A DNA stretch of 64,000 bases from Streptomyces sp. NBC_00102 (GTDB lineage: Bacteria; Actinomycetota; Actinomycetes; Streptomycetales; Streptomycetaceae): contig NZ_JAPEMC010000004.1 of NCBI RefSeq assembly GCF_026343115.1, forward strand, positions 221,137 to 285,136, given 5' to 3'. The notes beneath the pieces were generated by a model. That model had not been told where the DNA came from, did not search any database, and saw only the letters and a program-made list of their open reading frames with translations. The translations under genes were made by a program, and so were the position numbers. Shown here piece after piece: positions 39,552 to 49,668 of this stretch (positions are counted from its first letter, which is position 1; every line of letters starts with the position of its first letter).

Positions 39552-42500
39552 CTACTTCAGCGTGATCGCCCGGCTCACGTCCTGGCCGATCGTCAGCCCG
39601 CCCGGCGCCCCGGCCGTCGCCCGCAGCGACACCGACTTCGCGTCGCGCGGTGTGTCCAGGACCGTCGTCCAGCTGCCGTCACCGGCCCGCTTGAGCTTGG
39701 CGTCCTGCCAGGTCACCCCGTCGTCGTACGAGACCTGAAGGGCGGCCGACGTGGCAGCGGTCGCCCCGTCGTACGTCGCCGAGCGCAGGCCCAGGGTGAG
39801 GCGCTTGCCCGCCCTGGCCGTGCCCTGCAGATCCGTGTCGACGTCGTAGTCGAGGTTCAGCATCGGCACATTCGCACGGGCCGTTCCTGTCGGCAGTGGC
39901 TTGTAGTCGAAGCCCCACGTGGTGCTCGTGCTCGTGGTGCCGGGCCAGGCGGCGGTGGTGCGCTGCCCGGTCGCGATGAGCTTGTACGAGCCCGCCGACA
40001 GGTTGTACGCACGGCCCGACTGGGACTTGGACGTGGCCAGCTGGGTGTCGCCGCGGTAGAGCGTGGTCTGCTTGGTGCCGCCGCCGGCCCCGACATGGCC
40101 GTCGTCACCGCCGGACCACATGGCGACGTTCCAGCTCAGGGTGTTGGTGCTCGTCTGGTAGGGGACGTACGTGTCGCCCAGGCGCGGGGCCTGGACCGGC
40201 TTGAACCAGGCGGCGTCATAGCGGCGGCCACCGGCGTACGAGTCCGTCGACGCGCGCTCGAAGTAGCCGTCCGCCGCTCCGAGTCCGGTGTGCTGCTCGT
40301 ACCAGGACCCGACGGCGGTGGTGTTGCCGGTGACGTACTCCGTCGTCGTCCGCGACCACTTCTCGTAGGCGTCACCGCCCAGACCCGCACCCCACGCCGG
40401 GATGAAGTAGCGCCCGCCGTAGCCGAGGGTGCCAGGCGCCGCATACACGCTGTTTTCCACGCGGGCCAGATCGTGGTCGTCCGGCTTGTACGCCAGGGAC
40501 TTGTCCGGGATGACGTCCTTGAACTGCTGCACCAGGTCGTAGCTGTAGTCCGGGTACTGCTGCTGCTTCACCCGCAGCCGGCCGCTGCCCGACTTGGCCT
40601 CGGAGATCAGGCGTGCGCCGTCGCCCTGCCGCACGGAGGCGACGGTGAGCCCGTCGGCGCCGCCGTAGCTCTGGTACAGGCGTCCCGGGGTGCTGTTGAC
40701 GACGACGAGCAGCGTCGCGCCCGCGTCGGCGGCGGCCTGTGCCCGCGCCGCCGGGGTGACGTCGCTGGTGCGGTCGACGATCACGGCCTTGCCGCGGACG
40801 TCGAGGCCGGTGTAGTCGGCCGCCGTGCCCCGGCCCGCGTACACGGTGCGCAGGGTCGACGAGCCGTCGTGGTACGCGGTGTCCGGCTGCGCCGTCAGCT
40901 CGATGTCCCGCCCGTTGCCGGTCTTTGCGTCGAGCGCCTTCTGCCGCAGCCGCCAGTGCAGGAACGCACGCATCGAACCGTCCGACACCTTCTTCGTCGG
41001 CGCCAGGTACAGCGAGTCGTACTTGGCGGCCAGTATCCAGGAGGTGGACCAGTTGACGCCCGCGCCGTCGTCGTAGGTGCGCTGGAGGTTGAAGACGGCC
41101 TGCGTCTCCTCGCTCTCCCGCTCCGGGACCGCGTACGCCTTGCGCACCTTCGTCGCGTCCAGGTCGGCCGTTCCGGACGAGTGGCCTTCGCCGAGCGTGG
41201 CCTCGTCCGAGATCAGCAGCGCCTGGCCGAGCGAGTCGGCGGTGTCGCCGGGTACCTCGACGTAAGCGGTCGTGGTGTAGCGGCCGGGCGGCAGGCGCAG
41301 CGTCTTCTCACCGTCGACGGCGATGATGTTGGACTCGCTGGAGTCCGACGTGTGGAGTGCGACGTTGCCCGACAGCGGCTTGCCGTCCCGGCCCGTCAGC
41401 TTGATGGTGTAGTCGTACATCTCCGCCTCCTTGAAGAGGGCGAAGCCGGTGTGCGCGACCGCCTGGCCGGTCGCGGTGTCCGTGGCGACGACATGGCCGG
41501 AGAACGTGGTGCCCGCGGGGACCTTGGACGGGTCGAGTGTCAGGGTCACCGTGGCGGTGCCGTGTGCGGGGACCGTCACCGAGGACTGTGACAGCGAGTA
41601 CGCGTCGGCGTCCGTGTCGAGAGCGAGGGCCAGCGTGACGTCCGCGGCGCCGTCATTGCGGTAGGCGACAGTGCGGGTCTCCGTCTGCGCGTCGGCGTTC
41701 GGCCAGTCGTACGCGGCGGCCTCGACGGAGCCCGTCGCCTCGATGGTGGCGCTGATGGCCGAGGCCACGTTCACCCGGCCGGTGCCCGCCGCGTACGGCG
41801 TCTCGGCGGTCTTGTCCGACGTCGACATCAGCGCCTTCTTGATGCGCTCGCCGCTCCAGTCGGGGTGCCGCTCCTTGAGGATCGCTGCCGATCCCGCCAC
41901 GAGCGGCGTCGCCATCGACGTACCGCTCATCGTTCGGTACAGGCCGCCCGTCCAGCCCGGCACCGACTGCGAGGCGGCGGCGGACACGTCCGTGCCGGGG
42001 GCGGAGACGTCCGGCTTGAGGCTGTGCGTGCGGATCAGCGGGCCCTGGCTTGAGAACTCGGCGCGGTCGTCGTTCCTGTCGACCGCGGCCACCGTCAGCG
42101 CGGAGGCGGCGGCGCCCGGGGAGCCGATGGTGCCCGGGTCGTAGGCGTTGCCCGCGGCGATCACGAACAGCGGGCCGCCGTCCGCGGAGAGCTCGTTCAC
42201 GGCCTGCGACGTCGGGTCCGTGCCGTCGGACCCGTCAGGGGTGCCGAGGCTCATCGACACGATGTCCGCGCCCTGCGCCTTGGCCCACTCCATGCCCGCG
42301 ATCGAGTACGACTCCTCACCGGTGCCCTCGTTGCCGAGCACCTTGCCGACCAGGAGGCGGGCCCCCGGGGCCGCGCCCTTCTCCTTGCCGCCGGAGGCGG
42401 CTCCGGTACCGGCGATGGTGGAGGCGGTGTGCGTGCCGTGGCCGTTGCCGTCGTCGACGCCCTGGCCGGGCACGAAGCTCGCGGTGGCGTCGACCTGCCC

Positions 42501-43250
42501 GACGAGGTCCGGGTGGTCGAGGTCCGCGCCGGTGTCGAGCACGGCGACCTTGACGCCCGTGCCGTCCAGGCCCTGCTGCCAGGCGTCCGTGGCCTTGATC
42601 TGCGCGGTCTCGGTGGCGAGCGAGGCCTCGACCTTGCCGTCGAGCCACAGCTTGCCGATGCCGCCCGACAGGGACTTCGGGTCGGAGCCGGGCGCGATGT
42701 CCTTCCAGAACGACGTGGTCCGGCCCTTGTCGGCGCGCAGCGCCTTCGCGTGGATCGAGGACAGCGTACGGACCGACTCGGTGCCCTCGGGCGTGACCGG
42801 GACCTTCGGCTGTGCCTTCGCCGTGCGGACGGCGGCCGGGGCGGTCGCGATCACCGGAACGGTGTCCGTGTGTGCGTCGTCGTACCCCATCGCCACCAGG
42901 CCGGTGACGTTGAACAGCCGCTCGTCGAGCTTCCCGGCGGCGAGCAGAGACATGGCCTGGCGCGGGATGACGTAGGTGTCGTCGCCGCGGGTCTGCACCT
43001 CGACGCCGTCGGAGCCCGCCCCGGCCGGGTCCACGGTCACCACGTCGTGGTTCCCGGGCAGGTCGGTGTAGTGCACGAGATCACCCGTGACGAGGGTGAT
43101 GTCGTAGGACGTGCCGGCCGGGGCACTGGCCCCGGCCCCGGCGGCCGGATCGGCGTCGGCCGCCGGGGCGGTGACCGATCCCCACCCGATCAGCGCCATG
43201 GTGAGCGCGGTGGCGGCGGGGAGGTATCGGCGTCTGGGTATGGATCGCAT
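39552..43250 (-). CDS. Secreted S8 family serine peptidase (subtilase)
   Basis: 1232 aa. Twin-Arg-like basic start and hydrophobic core form a signal peptide (RSIPRRRYLPAATALTMALI). A propeptide precedes the catalytic domain with Asp239 (VAVLDTGADLDHPD), His271 (GNGHGTHTAS) and Ser445 (SGTSMATPLVAGS). A PA-like insert follows around residues 770-850 (DYTGLDVRGKAVIVDR), then a long beta-rich C-terminal part. It should be exported and act on extracellular proteins or peptides. It lies next to a second S8 peptidase in the same orientation. Confidence 0.92.
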   Translation of the reverse strand: MRSIPRRRYLPAATALTMALIGWGSVTAPAADADPAAGAGASAPAGTSYDITLVTGDLVHYTDLPGNHDVVTVDPAGAGSDGVEVQTRGDDTYVIPRQAMSLLAAGKLDERLFNVTGLVAMGYDDAHTDTVPVIATAPAAVRTAKAQPKVPVTPEGTESVRTLSSIHAKALRADKGRTTSFWKDIAPGSDPKSLSGGIGKLWLDGKVEASLATETAQIKATDAWQQGLDGTGVKVAVLDTGADLDHPDLVGQVDATASFVPGQGVDDGNGHGTHTASTIAGTGAASGGKEKGAAPGARLLVGKVLGNEGTGEESYSIAGMEWAKAQGADIVSMSLGTPDGSDGTDPTSQAVNELSADGGPLFVIAAGNAYDPGTIGSPGAAASALTVAAVDRNDDRAEFSSQGPLIRTHSLKPDVSAPGTDVSAAASQSVPGWTGGLYRTMSGTSMATPLVAGSAAILKERHPDWSGERIKKALMSTSDKTAETPYAAGTGRVNVASAISATIEATGSVEAAAYDWPNADAQTETRTVAYRNDGAADVTLALALDTDADAYSLSQSSVTVPAHGTATVTLTLDPSKVPAGTTFSGHVVATDTATGQAVAHTGFALFKEAEMYDYTIKLTGRDGKPLSGNVALHTSDSSESNIIAVDGEKTLRLPPGRYTTTAYVEVPGDTADSLGQALLISDEATLGEGHSSGTADLDATKVRKAYAVPERESEETQAVFNLQRTYDDGAGVNWSTSWILAAKYDSLYLAPTKKVSDGSMRAFLHWRLRQKALDAKTGNGRDIELTAQPDTAYHDGSSTLRTVYAGRGTAADYTGLDVRGKAVIVDRTSDVTPAARAQAAADAGATLLVVVNSTPGRLYQSYGGADGLTVASVRQGDGARLISEAKSGSGRLRVKQQQYPDYSYDLVQQFKDVIPDKSLAYKPDDHDLARVENSVYAAPGTLGYGGRYFIPAWGAGLGGDAYEKWSRTTTEYVTGNTTAVGSWYEQHTGLGAADGYFERASTDSYAGGRRYDAAWFKPVQAPRLGDTYVPYQTSTNTLSWNVAMWSGGDDGHVGAGGGTKQTTLYRGDTQLATSKSQSGRAYNLSAGSYKLIATGQRTTAAWPGTTSTSTTWGFDYKPLPTGTARANVPMLNLDYDVDTDLQGTARAGKRLTLGLRSATYDGATAATSAALQVSYDDGVTWQDAKLKRAGDGSWTTVLDTPRDAKSVSLRATAGAPGGLTIGQDVSRAITLK

Positions 43251-43394
43251 GGGAACGGTTTATCCGGTCCGGAACACCTGGCGCACCGGCGGAGGGTGTC
43301 GAGTTCCCGCCATGGCGAAAACCGGACGCCGGCATTCTCCTGGCCGACGGCTCACGGATGAGGCCGTCGGCCGACGGCCGGGGGAGCGGAGGTG

Positions 43395-43430
43395 CCTTCC
43401 CGGCTGCCCGCGAGCGGGCAGCCGGGAAGG
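43395..43430 (-). terminator. Terminator hairpin of the HAF-repeat peptidase gene
   Basis: 17-bp perfect inverted repeat (CCTTCCCGGCTGCCCGC and complement) with a 2-nt centre, ending 7 nt past the stop of the downstream-reading peptidase gene. Confidence 0.85.
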
Positions 43431-43436
43431 ACACGG

Positions 43437-46400
43437 TCAGGACGGCAGCTTGGCGATGACGATCTTCGTCGATCCCCGGGCCGTCACGTCGGTGGCGTAG
43501 AACGCCACCTCACCCCGGTTGTTGATGCCGAGGCCCTCCAGGGGCACCCAGTGCTTGCGGTCCACCATGGAGCCGATGTCGTACATCCGGCCCTGCGGGT
43601 CCCACAGCACCGCCGTCTCGATGTCGGGCTCGAACTCGGCGGTGCCGACGATCCAGCCGGCGTCGTTCACCGCCAGCGCCTGGGCGTCGAAGCCCAGGTC
43701 GGGCAGCCGGGTCATGGTGCCGCCCGGCTTCAGGACGAACGCGTCGTCGCCGCTCTTGCCGACGATCACACCGGACGCGTTGACGCCCTCGGCGGTGCTG
43801 TCGGTCATGCCGGGCAGCGTGCCCAGGTCGGTGACCGAACCGTCCATGCTCCACTTCACCGCGTGGCGGACACCCGCCTTGTACGAGTGGCCGACGATGA
43901 CGCCCGACTCGTTGATCGCGAGCGGCTCGGTCAGGGTGCGCTGGTCGGTCAGGTGCTGCAGCTTGCGGAACCCGTCCTTCGCGGACCAGATGAACGGGTC
44001 GTTGACCTGGAGGCTGCCGCCGGTCGCCGGGTTCTTGATGTACCCCGTGGCGTTGCCGACGACGTTACCGGCGTCGTCGACCGCGAAGCCGCGGTCGAAG
44101 CTGTACGCCTCCCAGTCCGGCAGCGGCAGTGTGGTGAGCTTGCCGTCCGCGTCCCACACGGCTCCGCGGGTGCCGCCGGCCGTCAGCGTCACCTGACCCG
44201 TGGTGTACGCACCGGACCGGCTCAGGCCCAGGGCGCTGCCGTTGCGCACCCCGGTGTTGTCGAGCAGCGTGACGCCGTGCTCGGCGTCCCAGCGGACCGG
44301 CCGGGTGACCGCGGAGACCTGTGCCGAACCGGCTACCTGCCCCTGGTCGTTGAAGCCGAAGCCGCTGGCCGGGCCGAAGGACCCGGTGACGTCGAGGGAC
44401 GGCACGGTGACGTTGCCGAGCAACACGTCCGCGCTGCCCAGGGGCGTACCCGCGTCGTTAGCCATCGAGAACCGGCCGATCAGACGGCGGCCGGCCGGCG
44501 GCACGGCTTCCGCGACGAGGCGCCCGGCGATCGTCATGGACTGCCCAGTGGCCAGCTTCACCGGCTTCTCGTCGTCCACCGTCACCGCACCCAGCGACTT
44601 CGAGAACATCGTGTCCTGGATGTCGAACTCCGTGGAACCGGAGGGCACGTCGGTGCCAGCGATGTACAGGTAGTAGTAGCCGGGCTTCGGGTTGTTGATG
44701 GTCAGCGACTCACGCGAGCCGCCGTGCGTGGACGAGGCGACCAGGGCACCGGACTGGGCGACCAGGTACAGGTCGAGGTCGGCGTCCTCGTCGGAGGCGT
44801 TGCCCAGCACGACCTCCAGGCGGGTCGCGTCGCGCGGCACCGTGATCTGCTTGCCGGTCATCGCCTGGGAGGAGACGGTGGGCCGGGCCTGCGACAGGGC
44901 GCCGAGCGAGCCGCCGGTCGCGTGCGCGGTCACCGGCGCGAACCGGTTGACGGCGGTGAAGGCCTGCTGGGTGGGCGCGTGCAGGGCGGCCTCGGCGACC
45001 ACGGACGACGCCGGGTCGAACGTGGCACCCTGAACGGCCGCGCTCAGCCGGTACGGGTTCTCCATGACGGGCGACGTGCGTCGCGCCTCCACCTCGAACT
45101 CCCAGATGCCGGGCATCGGCTGCTCGTAGGTGCGCGAGGCGGGGTCACAGGTCCCGGCGTCCGAGAAGTTCGTGTAGCAGAGGCTGACGGCGGTCTCGTC
45201 CACAGGCATGCCCTGCGGGTCGACGGCGAGGAACCGGGTCTGGCTGTCGCCCGCGATCCCGCTCAGGTCCACCTTCAGCGCCGAGGCACCCTCGGTCACG
45301 GACACGAACACCGAACGCGTCTGGTTGCGGTCCACCGACCCCTTGGAGCTGACCGTGTACGAGGACTTCGCCGGGTCGGCGGCGGCCACGACGGTGACGG
45401 GGACGAGCTTGTCGACACCGGGGGTCGTCGGGTCGTCGACGAGCAGCAGCGCCGAGTGCGCACCGGTGGAGCCGGTCCGCGCGCGGACGGTGACGGTGGT
45501 CGCCTTGCCCTTGCCGAGCACCACGACGGGCGGGGCGCTGAACGTGCCGTCATTGCCCAGCCACGACAGCTTCGCGACACCGCTGCCGGAGCCGGTGCGG
45601 GTCAGCCGGACGTCGTACTCCTTGGTGCGGGTGGTGGTCTGGCCGCCGTCCTCGGGGGCGCAGCGGTTGTACACGCCGGTGCCGGACTTCGGGGTGGCGA
45701 GCATTCCGGCGAGCGCCCCGCACACGGGGGCGTCGACGGTGTACGACGTCGGCTCGGAGCCCTTCGCCAGCAGCTTCCACGCCGCCGGGACGTTGATGAG
45801 CCCCGCGCCCTGCGCGTAGGCGGGCTGGTCGTCGAGGAACGTCGCCGAGCTCGTCAGCGCGGAGCGCAGCGCGGCCGGCGTCACCTTCGTACCGGAGCGC
45901 CGAGCAGCCGACAGGAGCAGCGCGACATCGCCCGCGGCCTGCGGGGACGCCATCGACGTACCGTTGAACATGCCGTATCCGGCGGGCAGTTCATAGCCGG
46001 CGTCCGGCACGCTCTCGCCGGGCATCCAGGTGGGTATGGACGACACGGCGGCGCCCGGGGCGACGATCTCCGGCTTCATGCCGCCGTCCTCGCGCGGCCC
46101 GCGCGCGGAGAACGGGAACAGGGACTGGGAGGCCCGCACCCGGGAGCCGTAATCGGCCCACCAGGTGTCCTTGCTGACGGACGCGCCGACCGCGAGCACC
46201 TTGTCGGAGACGGCGGGGTCGGCGACGGTGTTCATACCGGGGCCGTCGTTGCCGGCCGACGACACGATCTGGACGCCGTAGTCGTCGATGAGCCGGTTGT
46301 AGAGCACGGACCGTACGTTGTTGCCGTCGTTGAGGGCGGGCAGTCCGCCGATCGACAGGTTGACGACGTCGACGTGCTGGTTCACGACCACGTCGATCAT

Positions 46401-47720
46401 GCCCTCGGCGAGCGCGTACGCCGTGCAGCCGGACGCGAACAGGCAGACCCGCTCGGAGACGATCTTCGCGCCGGGTGCGGCGCCGTTCATCTTCCCGCCG
46501 AACAGCCTGTTGCCCGCGCTGATCCCGGCGACGTGCGTGGCGTGCGCTCCCGAGACGATGCCGATGTTCACGTAGTCGGCACTCTTGCCGACGTTGGCGC
46601 CGCCCAGCGGCGACAGGTCCACGTCGTCGCGGTACTCGACGGTGAACGGCATCGACTCGGTGACGGGGGTGCTCGGGTCGTCCGTGCCGAACGAGGCGAA
46701 CTTCCCGCTCTTCGCGTACGGTTCGACGATGTCGCCGTCACCGAAGGTGTGGTCCAGGTCGGCGTCGACCCACACGCGGTGGTCGGCGGGCCGGTAGAGG
46801 ACGGCGAAGGTGTCCTTGTAGTCGCCGTCGCGGTTCACGTCGCCGCCCAGCTCGCCGCCGTACGTCGTGCTCTCGGCGAAGGTCTGGAACTCGTACGTGC
46901 CGTCCGGCGCCTTGTAGTCCACGCCGCTGAACCGGAACGTGCCGCCGGTGGCGGTGACCGTGCGGCTCATCTGGAGCCACGTCGGGTCGGCGTCGGTGAG
47001 CGGGTCGGTCGCCGTGACCCAGTTCTTGATCTTCGGCTCGCCGGTCGTGGTCTTCTGCAGCGCGGGATGCGCGGCGTCCACGCCGGTGTCCAGGATGCCG
47101 ATCGTCACGCCGCGCCCGTCCCAGTTGCGGTGAGCGGACGTGAAGTCGGTGGCGCCCGTCTCGCCGGTGGGCAGATACGGGTTGTCGGCGGGGGTCCCCT
47201 TGCCGGGCGCGGCGGGAGTGCTGCCGCTCTTCGTGCCGGACGAGCCGTCCTGCTTCCGGTCCGCACCGGTGATCGGCGACGGGTCGGGGATCTTGAACGT
47301 CTCGTTCAGGTCGACGGCGCGCACCGAGGACAGCCCGGCCAGTTCGGTGACCTTGCCGGTGGGCACGGTGGCGCGCACGTAACCGAGCTTGTCGGTGACG
47401 TCGCCGACGGTGCCGCCGAGCTGGGTGATGCGGCGGCGCACGTCGGCCGTGTCGCCGCGGTCGGTGGCCAGCATCACGGTGACCGTGGCGGCCTTCTTGC
47501 TCTCGGCCTTCTGGAGCAGGGTGCGGTCGTGCGAACCGAGCTTGTCCCGCTCGGACTTGAGGGCCTGCTTCGGCACGTCGGGCACGGCGGCGCCCAACGG
47601 GCTGGGCACGGAGGCCGCTTGGGCGGGAAGGGCGGACAGGCCCAACAGGGGACCTGTCATCCCGGCTGCGAGGACGGCGGCGGTGAGCCGTCGTCTGGCA
47701 GGTGTTGCTTTGCGGAACAT
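43437..47720 (-). CDS. Secreted S8 peptidase with C-terminal HAF-repeat domain
   Basis: 1427 aa from ATG 47720, chosen for GGAAGGAG about 10 nt upstream and the signal peptide that follows (RRRLTAAVLAAGMTGPLLGL). Catalytic residues are Asp211 (ILDTGVDAAHP), His393 (GAHATHVAG) and Ser589 (NGTSMASP). Residues ~1130-1425 contain about six HAF-type extracellular repeats (FNDQGQVAGSA, AVDDAGNVVGNA, AINESGVIVGHS, GVNASGVIVGKS, AVNDAGWIVGTA, GINNRGEVAF). These should form a beta-propeller or similar binding domain. It is probably a paralogue of the neighbouring peptidase with an added targeting domain. Confidence 0.9.
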   Translation of the reverse strand: MFRKATPARRRLTAAVLAAGMTGPLLGLSALPAQAASVPSPLGAAVPDVPKQALKSERDKLGSHDRTLLQKAESKKAATVTVMLATDRGDTADVRRRITQLGGTVGDVTDKLGYVRATVPTGKVTELAGLSSVRAVDLNETFKIPDPSPITGADRKQDGSSGTKSGSTPAAPGKGTPADNPYLPTGETGATDFTSAHRNWDGRGVTIGILDTGVDAAHPALQKTTTGEPKIKNWVTATDPLTDADPTWLQMSRTVTATGGTFRFSGVDYKAPDGTYEFQTFAESTTYGGELGGDVNRDGDYKDTFAVLYRPADHRVWVDADLDHTFGDGDIVEPYAKSGKFASFGTDDPSTPVTESMPFTVEYRDDVDLSPLGGANVGKSADYVNIGIVSGAHATHVAGISAGNRLFGGKMNGAAPGAKIVSERVCLFASGCTAYALAEGMIDVVVNQHVDVVNLSIGGLPALNDGNNVRSVLYNRLIDDYGVQIVSSAGNDGPGMNTVADPAVSDKVLAVGASVSKDTWWADYGSRVRASQSLFPFSARGPREDGGMKPEIVAPGAAVSSIPTWMPGESVPDAGYELPAGYGMFNGTSMASPQAAGDVALLLSAARRSGTKVTPAALRSALTSSATFLDDQPAYAQGAGLINVPAAWKLLAKGSEPTSYTVDAPVCGALAGMLATPKSGTGVYNRCAPEDGGQTTTRTKEYDVRLTRTGSGSGVAKLSWLGNDGTFSAPPVVVLGKGKATTVTVRARTGSTGAHSALLLVDDPTTPGVDKLVPVTVVAAADPAKSSYTVSSKGSVDRNQTRSVFVSVTEGASALKVDLSGIAGDSQTRFLAVDPQGMPVDETAVSLCYTNFSDAGTCDPASRTYEQPMPGIWEFEVEARRTSPVMENPYRLSAAVQGATFDPASSVVAEAALHAPTQQAFTAVNRFAPVTAHATGGSLGALSQARPTVSSQAMTGKQITVPRDATRLEVVLGNASDEDADLDLYLVAQSGALVASSTHGGSRESLTINNPKPGYYYLYIAGTDVPSGSTEFDIQDTMFSKSLGAVTVDDEKPVKLATGQSMTIAGRLVAEAVPPAGRRLIGRFSMANDAGTPLGSADVLLGNVTVPSLDVTGSFGPASGFGFNDQGQVAGSAQVSAVTRPVRWDAEHGVTLLDNTGVRNGSALGLSRSGAYTTGQVTLTAGGTRGAVWDADGKLTTLPLPDWEAYSFDRGFAVDDAGNVVGNATGYIKNPATGGSLQVNDPFIWSAKDGFRKLQHLTDQRTLTEPLAINESGVIVGHSYKAGVRHAVKWSMDGSVTDLGTLPGMTDSTAEGVNASGVIVGKSGDDAFVLKPGGTMTRLPDLGFDAQALAVNDAGWIVGTAEFEPDIETAVLWDPQGRMYDIGSMVDRKHWVPLEGLGINNRGEVAFYATDVTARGSTKIVIAKLPS

Positions 47721-48082
47721 GGTTGTCCTGCTCCTTCCGGGGTGGGTGTGCTCCCCCGGGTCTACAGAGTCGGACGGACCCCGCGCACCACATGGAGGCG
47801 GCGAGAAACCGACATGTCGTAGAGCCGCCATGAGCAGGGGGCAGGCCGGGACCGGGCGCGACGCGCGTCGGCGTTCCCGGGCGGCTGTCACCGGGGGGTG
47901 CGGTCCGCTCGCGGGACCAGCCCCGCCCGGACCGCGCTCATCCTGGCCCGCACGCCCTGTACGGGAACGACCCCCGCCGGACCGTTGGGGACGTGGGCGG
48001 GCTTGCCCCGGCACGCCCCGCCGAACCCGCCACCGTCGCCATCACACCCCAGGGCGTCAGCTGCGCCTTGACCGGAGGAAGC

Positions 48083-48461
48083 GTGCAGGACCACGTCAAC
48101 CAGCCCCGCCCCGGCACCACGTAACACCTACCTGCCCAACGCCCAGGGCGTCATCATCGGCGAGCAGCAGCACTTCACCCAGAACAACACCGACGGCGTC
48201 GACCCCACGCTGTTCATCCAGCTCGCCGGGTACATCGGCCAGGTCAGTCCCATCCTGGGCATGCCCGGGACGGACCGCGTGGGACTGGAGCGCGTCGCCC
48301 AGGAACTCCACACCGAGGCAACCTCCGGCAACCCCGAGCCGGGCCGCCTGCGCCAGTTCGCCACCCAGCTCAAGGACAAGCTTCTGGAGGGCGCCTCCAC
48401 CATGGCGGCAACGCAGGGAATCCAGATGGCTGAGCAGGCCCTCGCCGCGCTCATGCAGTAA
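48083..48461 (+). pseudogene. Hypothetical gene, frameshifted near its start
   Basis: ACCGGAGGAAGC precedes a GTG at 48083 giving VQDHVNQPRPGTT, then TAA at 48122. One base further, another frame runs NTYLPNAQGVIIGEQQHFTQ, then a helical part (VAQELHTEATSGNP, GIQMAEQALAALMQ) to TAA 48461. The good ribosome site belongs to the first frame and the protein body to the second, so a single-base shift has split the gene. The family has no known function. Confidence 0.55.
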
Positions 48462-48744
48462 CGGCTTCGCACCACCACGGGCCCCCGGGGGCTCGCCATC
48501 GCCATCCCCGGCGACTGCACCACCCGTCGGCTGCGCCCGTGCTCTGTATCTGCCATCGCCGTGCAGGCCCCTGGTGAGGCAGCGGTGCACGGGCGTGATC
48601 GGCAAGGTTGCGGCCACTGCGTGCGATTACCCGACGGGGCCCGGACAGCTGTGGGTACGGTCGATCGATTTGACGGCTGGCGGTGACCGTCGGCGGGGAA
48701 GTGACCGGTCGGCGTGTCGTCGCATCGCGGGTGGGGGTGGTTCG

Positions 48745-49185
48745 GTGGGCAGCACTGAGCAGAACATCGAGGAACAGTTCGCGCAGCTTCAGCAGAAGGT
48801 CGGCGCCCGCCATGCCGAGGTCCTGAACCATGACGCCGATGACGACCAGTTCGCGGTGGAGTACGCCCGGCTGATGAACATCAGCAGCAGGTTGGTGGAG
48901 TTCGAGAAGACGATTCCCGAGCAGCTGGCCGAACCCGAGCGCCAACGCAGTGAGCGCATCGTGACGTGGTCTTGGCGCGGCCAGGCGGCCGTCGGTGCCG
49001 TGCTGATCGCGCTCGTCTTCGTCCTCGACCGCTCGACCTGGTGGGTGGTCCTGTTGGTCCCGCACTTCGTGGGCACGGTGGCCGGCTGCTTCCAGAAGGT
49101 CGATGTCGAGCAGCACCGTGACCGCCGCTTCGGAGCCGTCGCTCTGCACGTGATCGCGCTCTTGATGGCCCTCATCAGCCTGTGA
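48745..49185 (+). CDS. Hypothetical coiled-coil membrane protein
   Basis: 146 aa from GTG 48745. Residues 1-70 are helical and charged (EQNIEEQFAQLQQKVG, SSRLVEFEKTIPEQLAEPER). Two or three membrane segments follow (AVGAVLIALVFVL, WWVVLLVPHFVGTVAG, VALHVIALLMALISL). No family recognised. It ends 106 nt before the second IS3 copy. Confidence 0.6.
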   Translation: MGSTEQNIEEQFAQLQQKVGARHAEVLNHDADDDQFAVEYARLMNISSRLVEFEKTIPEQLAEPERQRSERIVTWSWRGQAAVGAVLIALVFVLDRSTWWVVLLVPHFVGTVAGCFQKVDVEQHRDRRFGAVALHVIALLMALISL

Positions 49186-49341
49186 AGTACCGCTGAGGTG
49201 CCATCAGACTGAAGCCGTTACTGTGCCAGCGCCGGTTTTCGTATCTGGGCGCGCTGATCTGCTGTGCCCGGAATTCTCTGGTGGCGACTGGTGAACCGCC
49301 CCGGGTCGAGTGGAGACTCAATTCCGTGAAAGGATTGAGTC

Positions 49342-49668
49342 ATGGCACGCCCTTCCTCTTATCCCGTTGAGCTGCGCAAACGAGCGGTTCGTATGGTCGG
49401 CGAGGTCCGCGGTGACTACCCGAACGAGTCGGCTGCCGTGCGGGCGGTCGCCCAGAAGCTCGGTATCGGTTCGGCCGAGACCCTGCGGAACTGGGTCAGG
49501 CGGGACGAGATCGACTCCGGGCAGCGTCCGGGCACGACGTCGGAGGAGTCCGCGGCGATGAAGGCGTTGAAGAAGGAGAACGCCGAATTGCGCCGCGCGA
49601 ACGACATCCTGAAGGCTGCGGCGTCTTTCTTCGCGGCCGAGCTCGACCGGCCACACACACGCTCGTAG
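49342..49668 (+). CDS. IS3-family transposase OrfA (copy 2)
   Basis: 108 aa, identical in translation to OrfA of copy 1 (HTH plus leucine-zipper-like helix). Intact. Confidence 0.92.
   Translation: MARPSSYPVELRKRAVRMVGEVRGDYPNESAAVRAVAQKLGIGSAETLRNWVRRDEIDSGQRPGTTSEESAAMKALKKENAELRRANDILKAAASFFAAELDRPHTRS

Noticed and set aside
43392..47822. 1476-aa plus-strand frame opposite the HAF peptidase
   Set aside because: Shadow of the peptidase gene; composition rich in Arg, Gly, His and Val with no domain.
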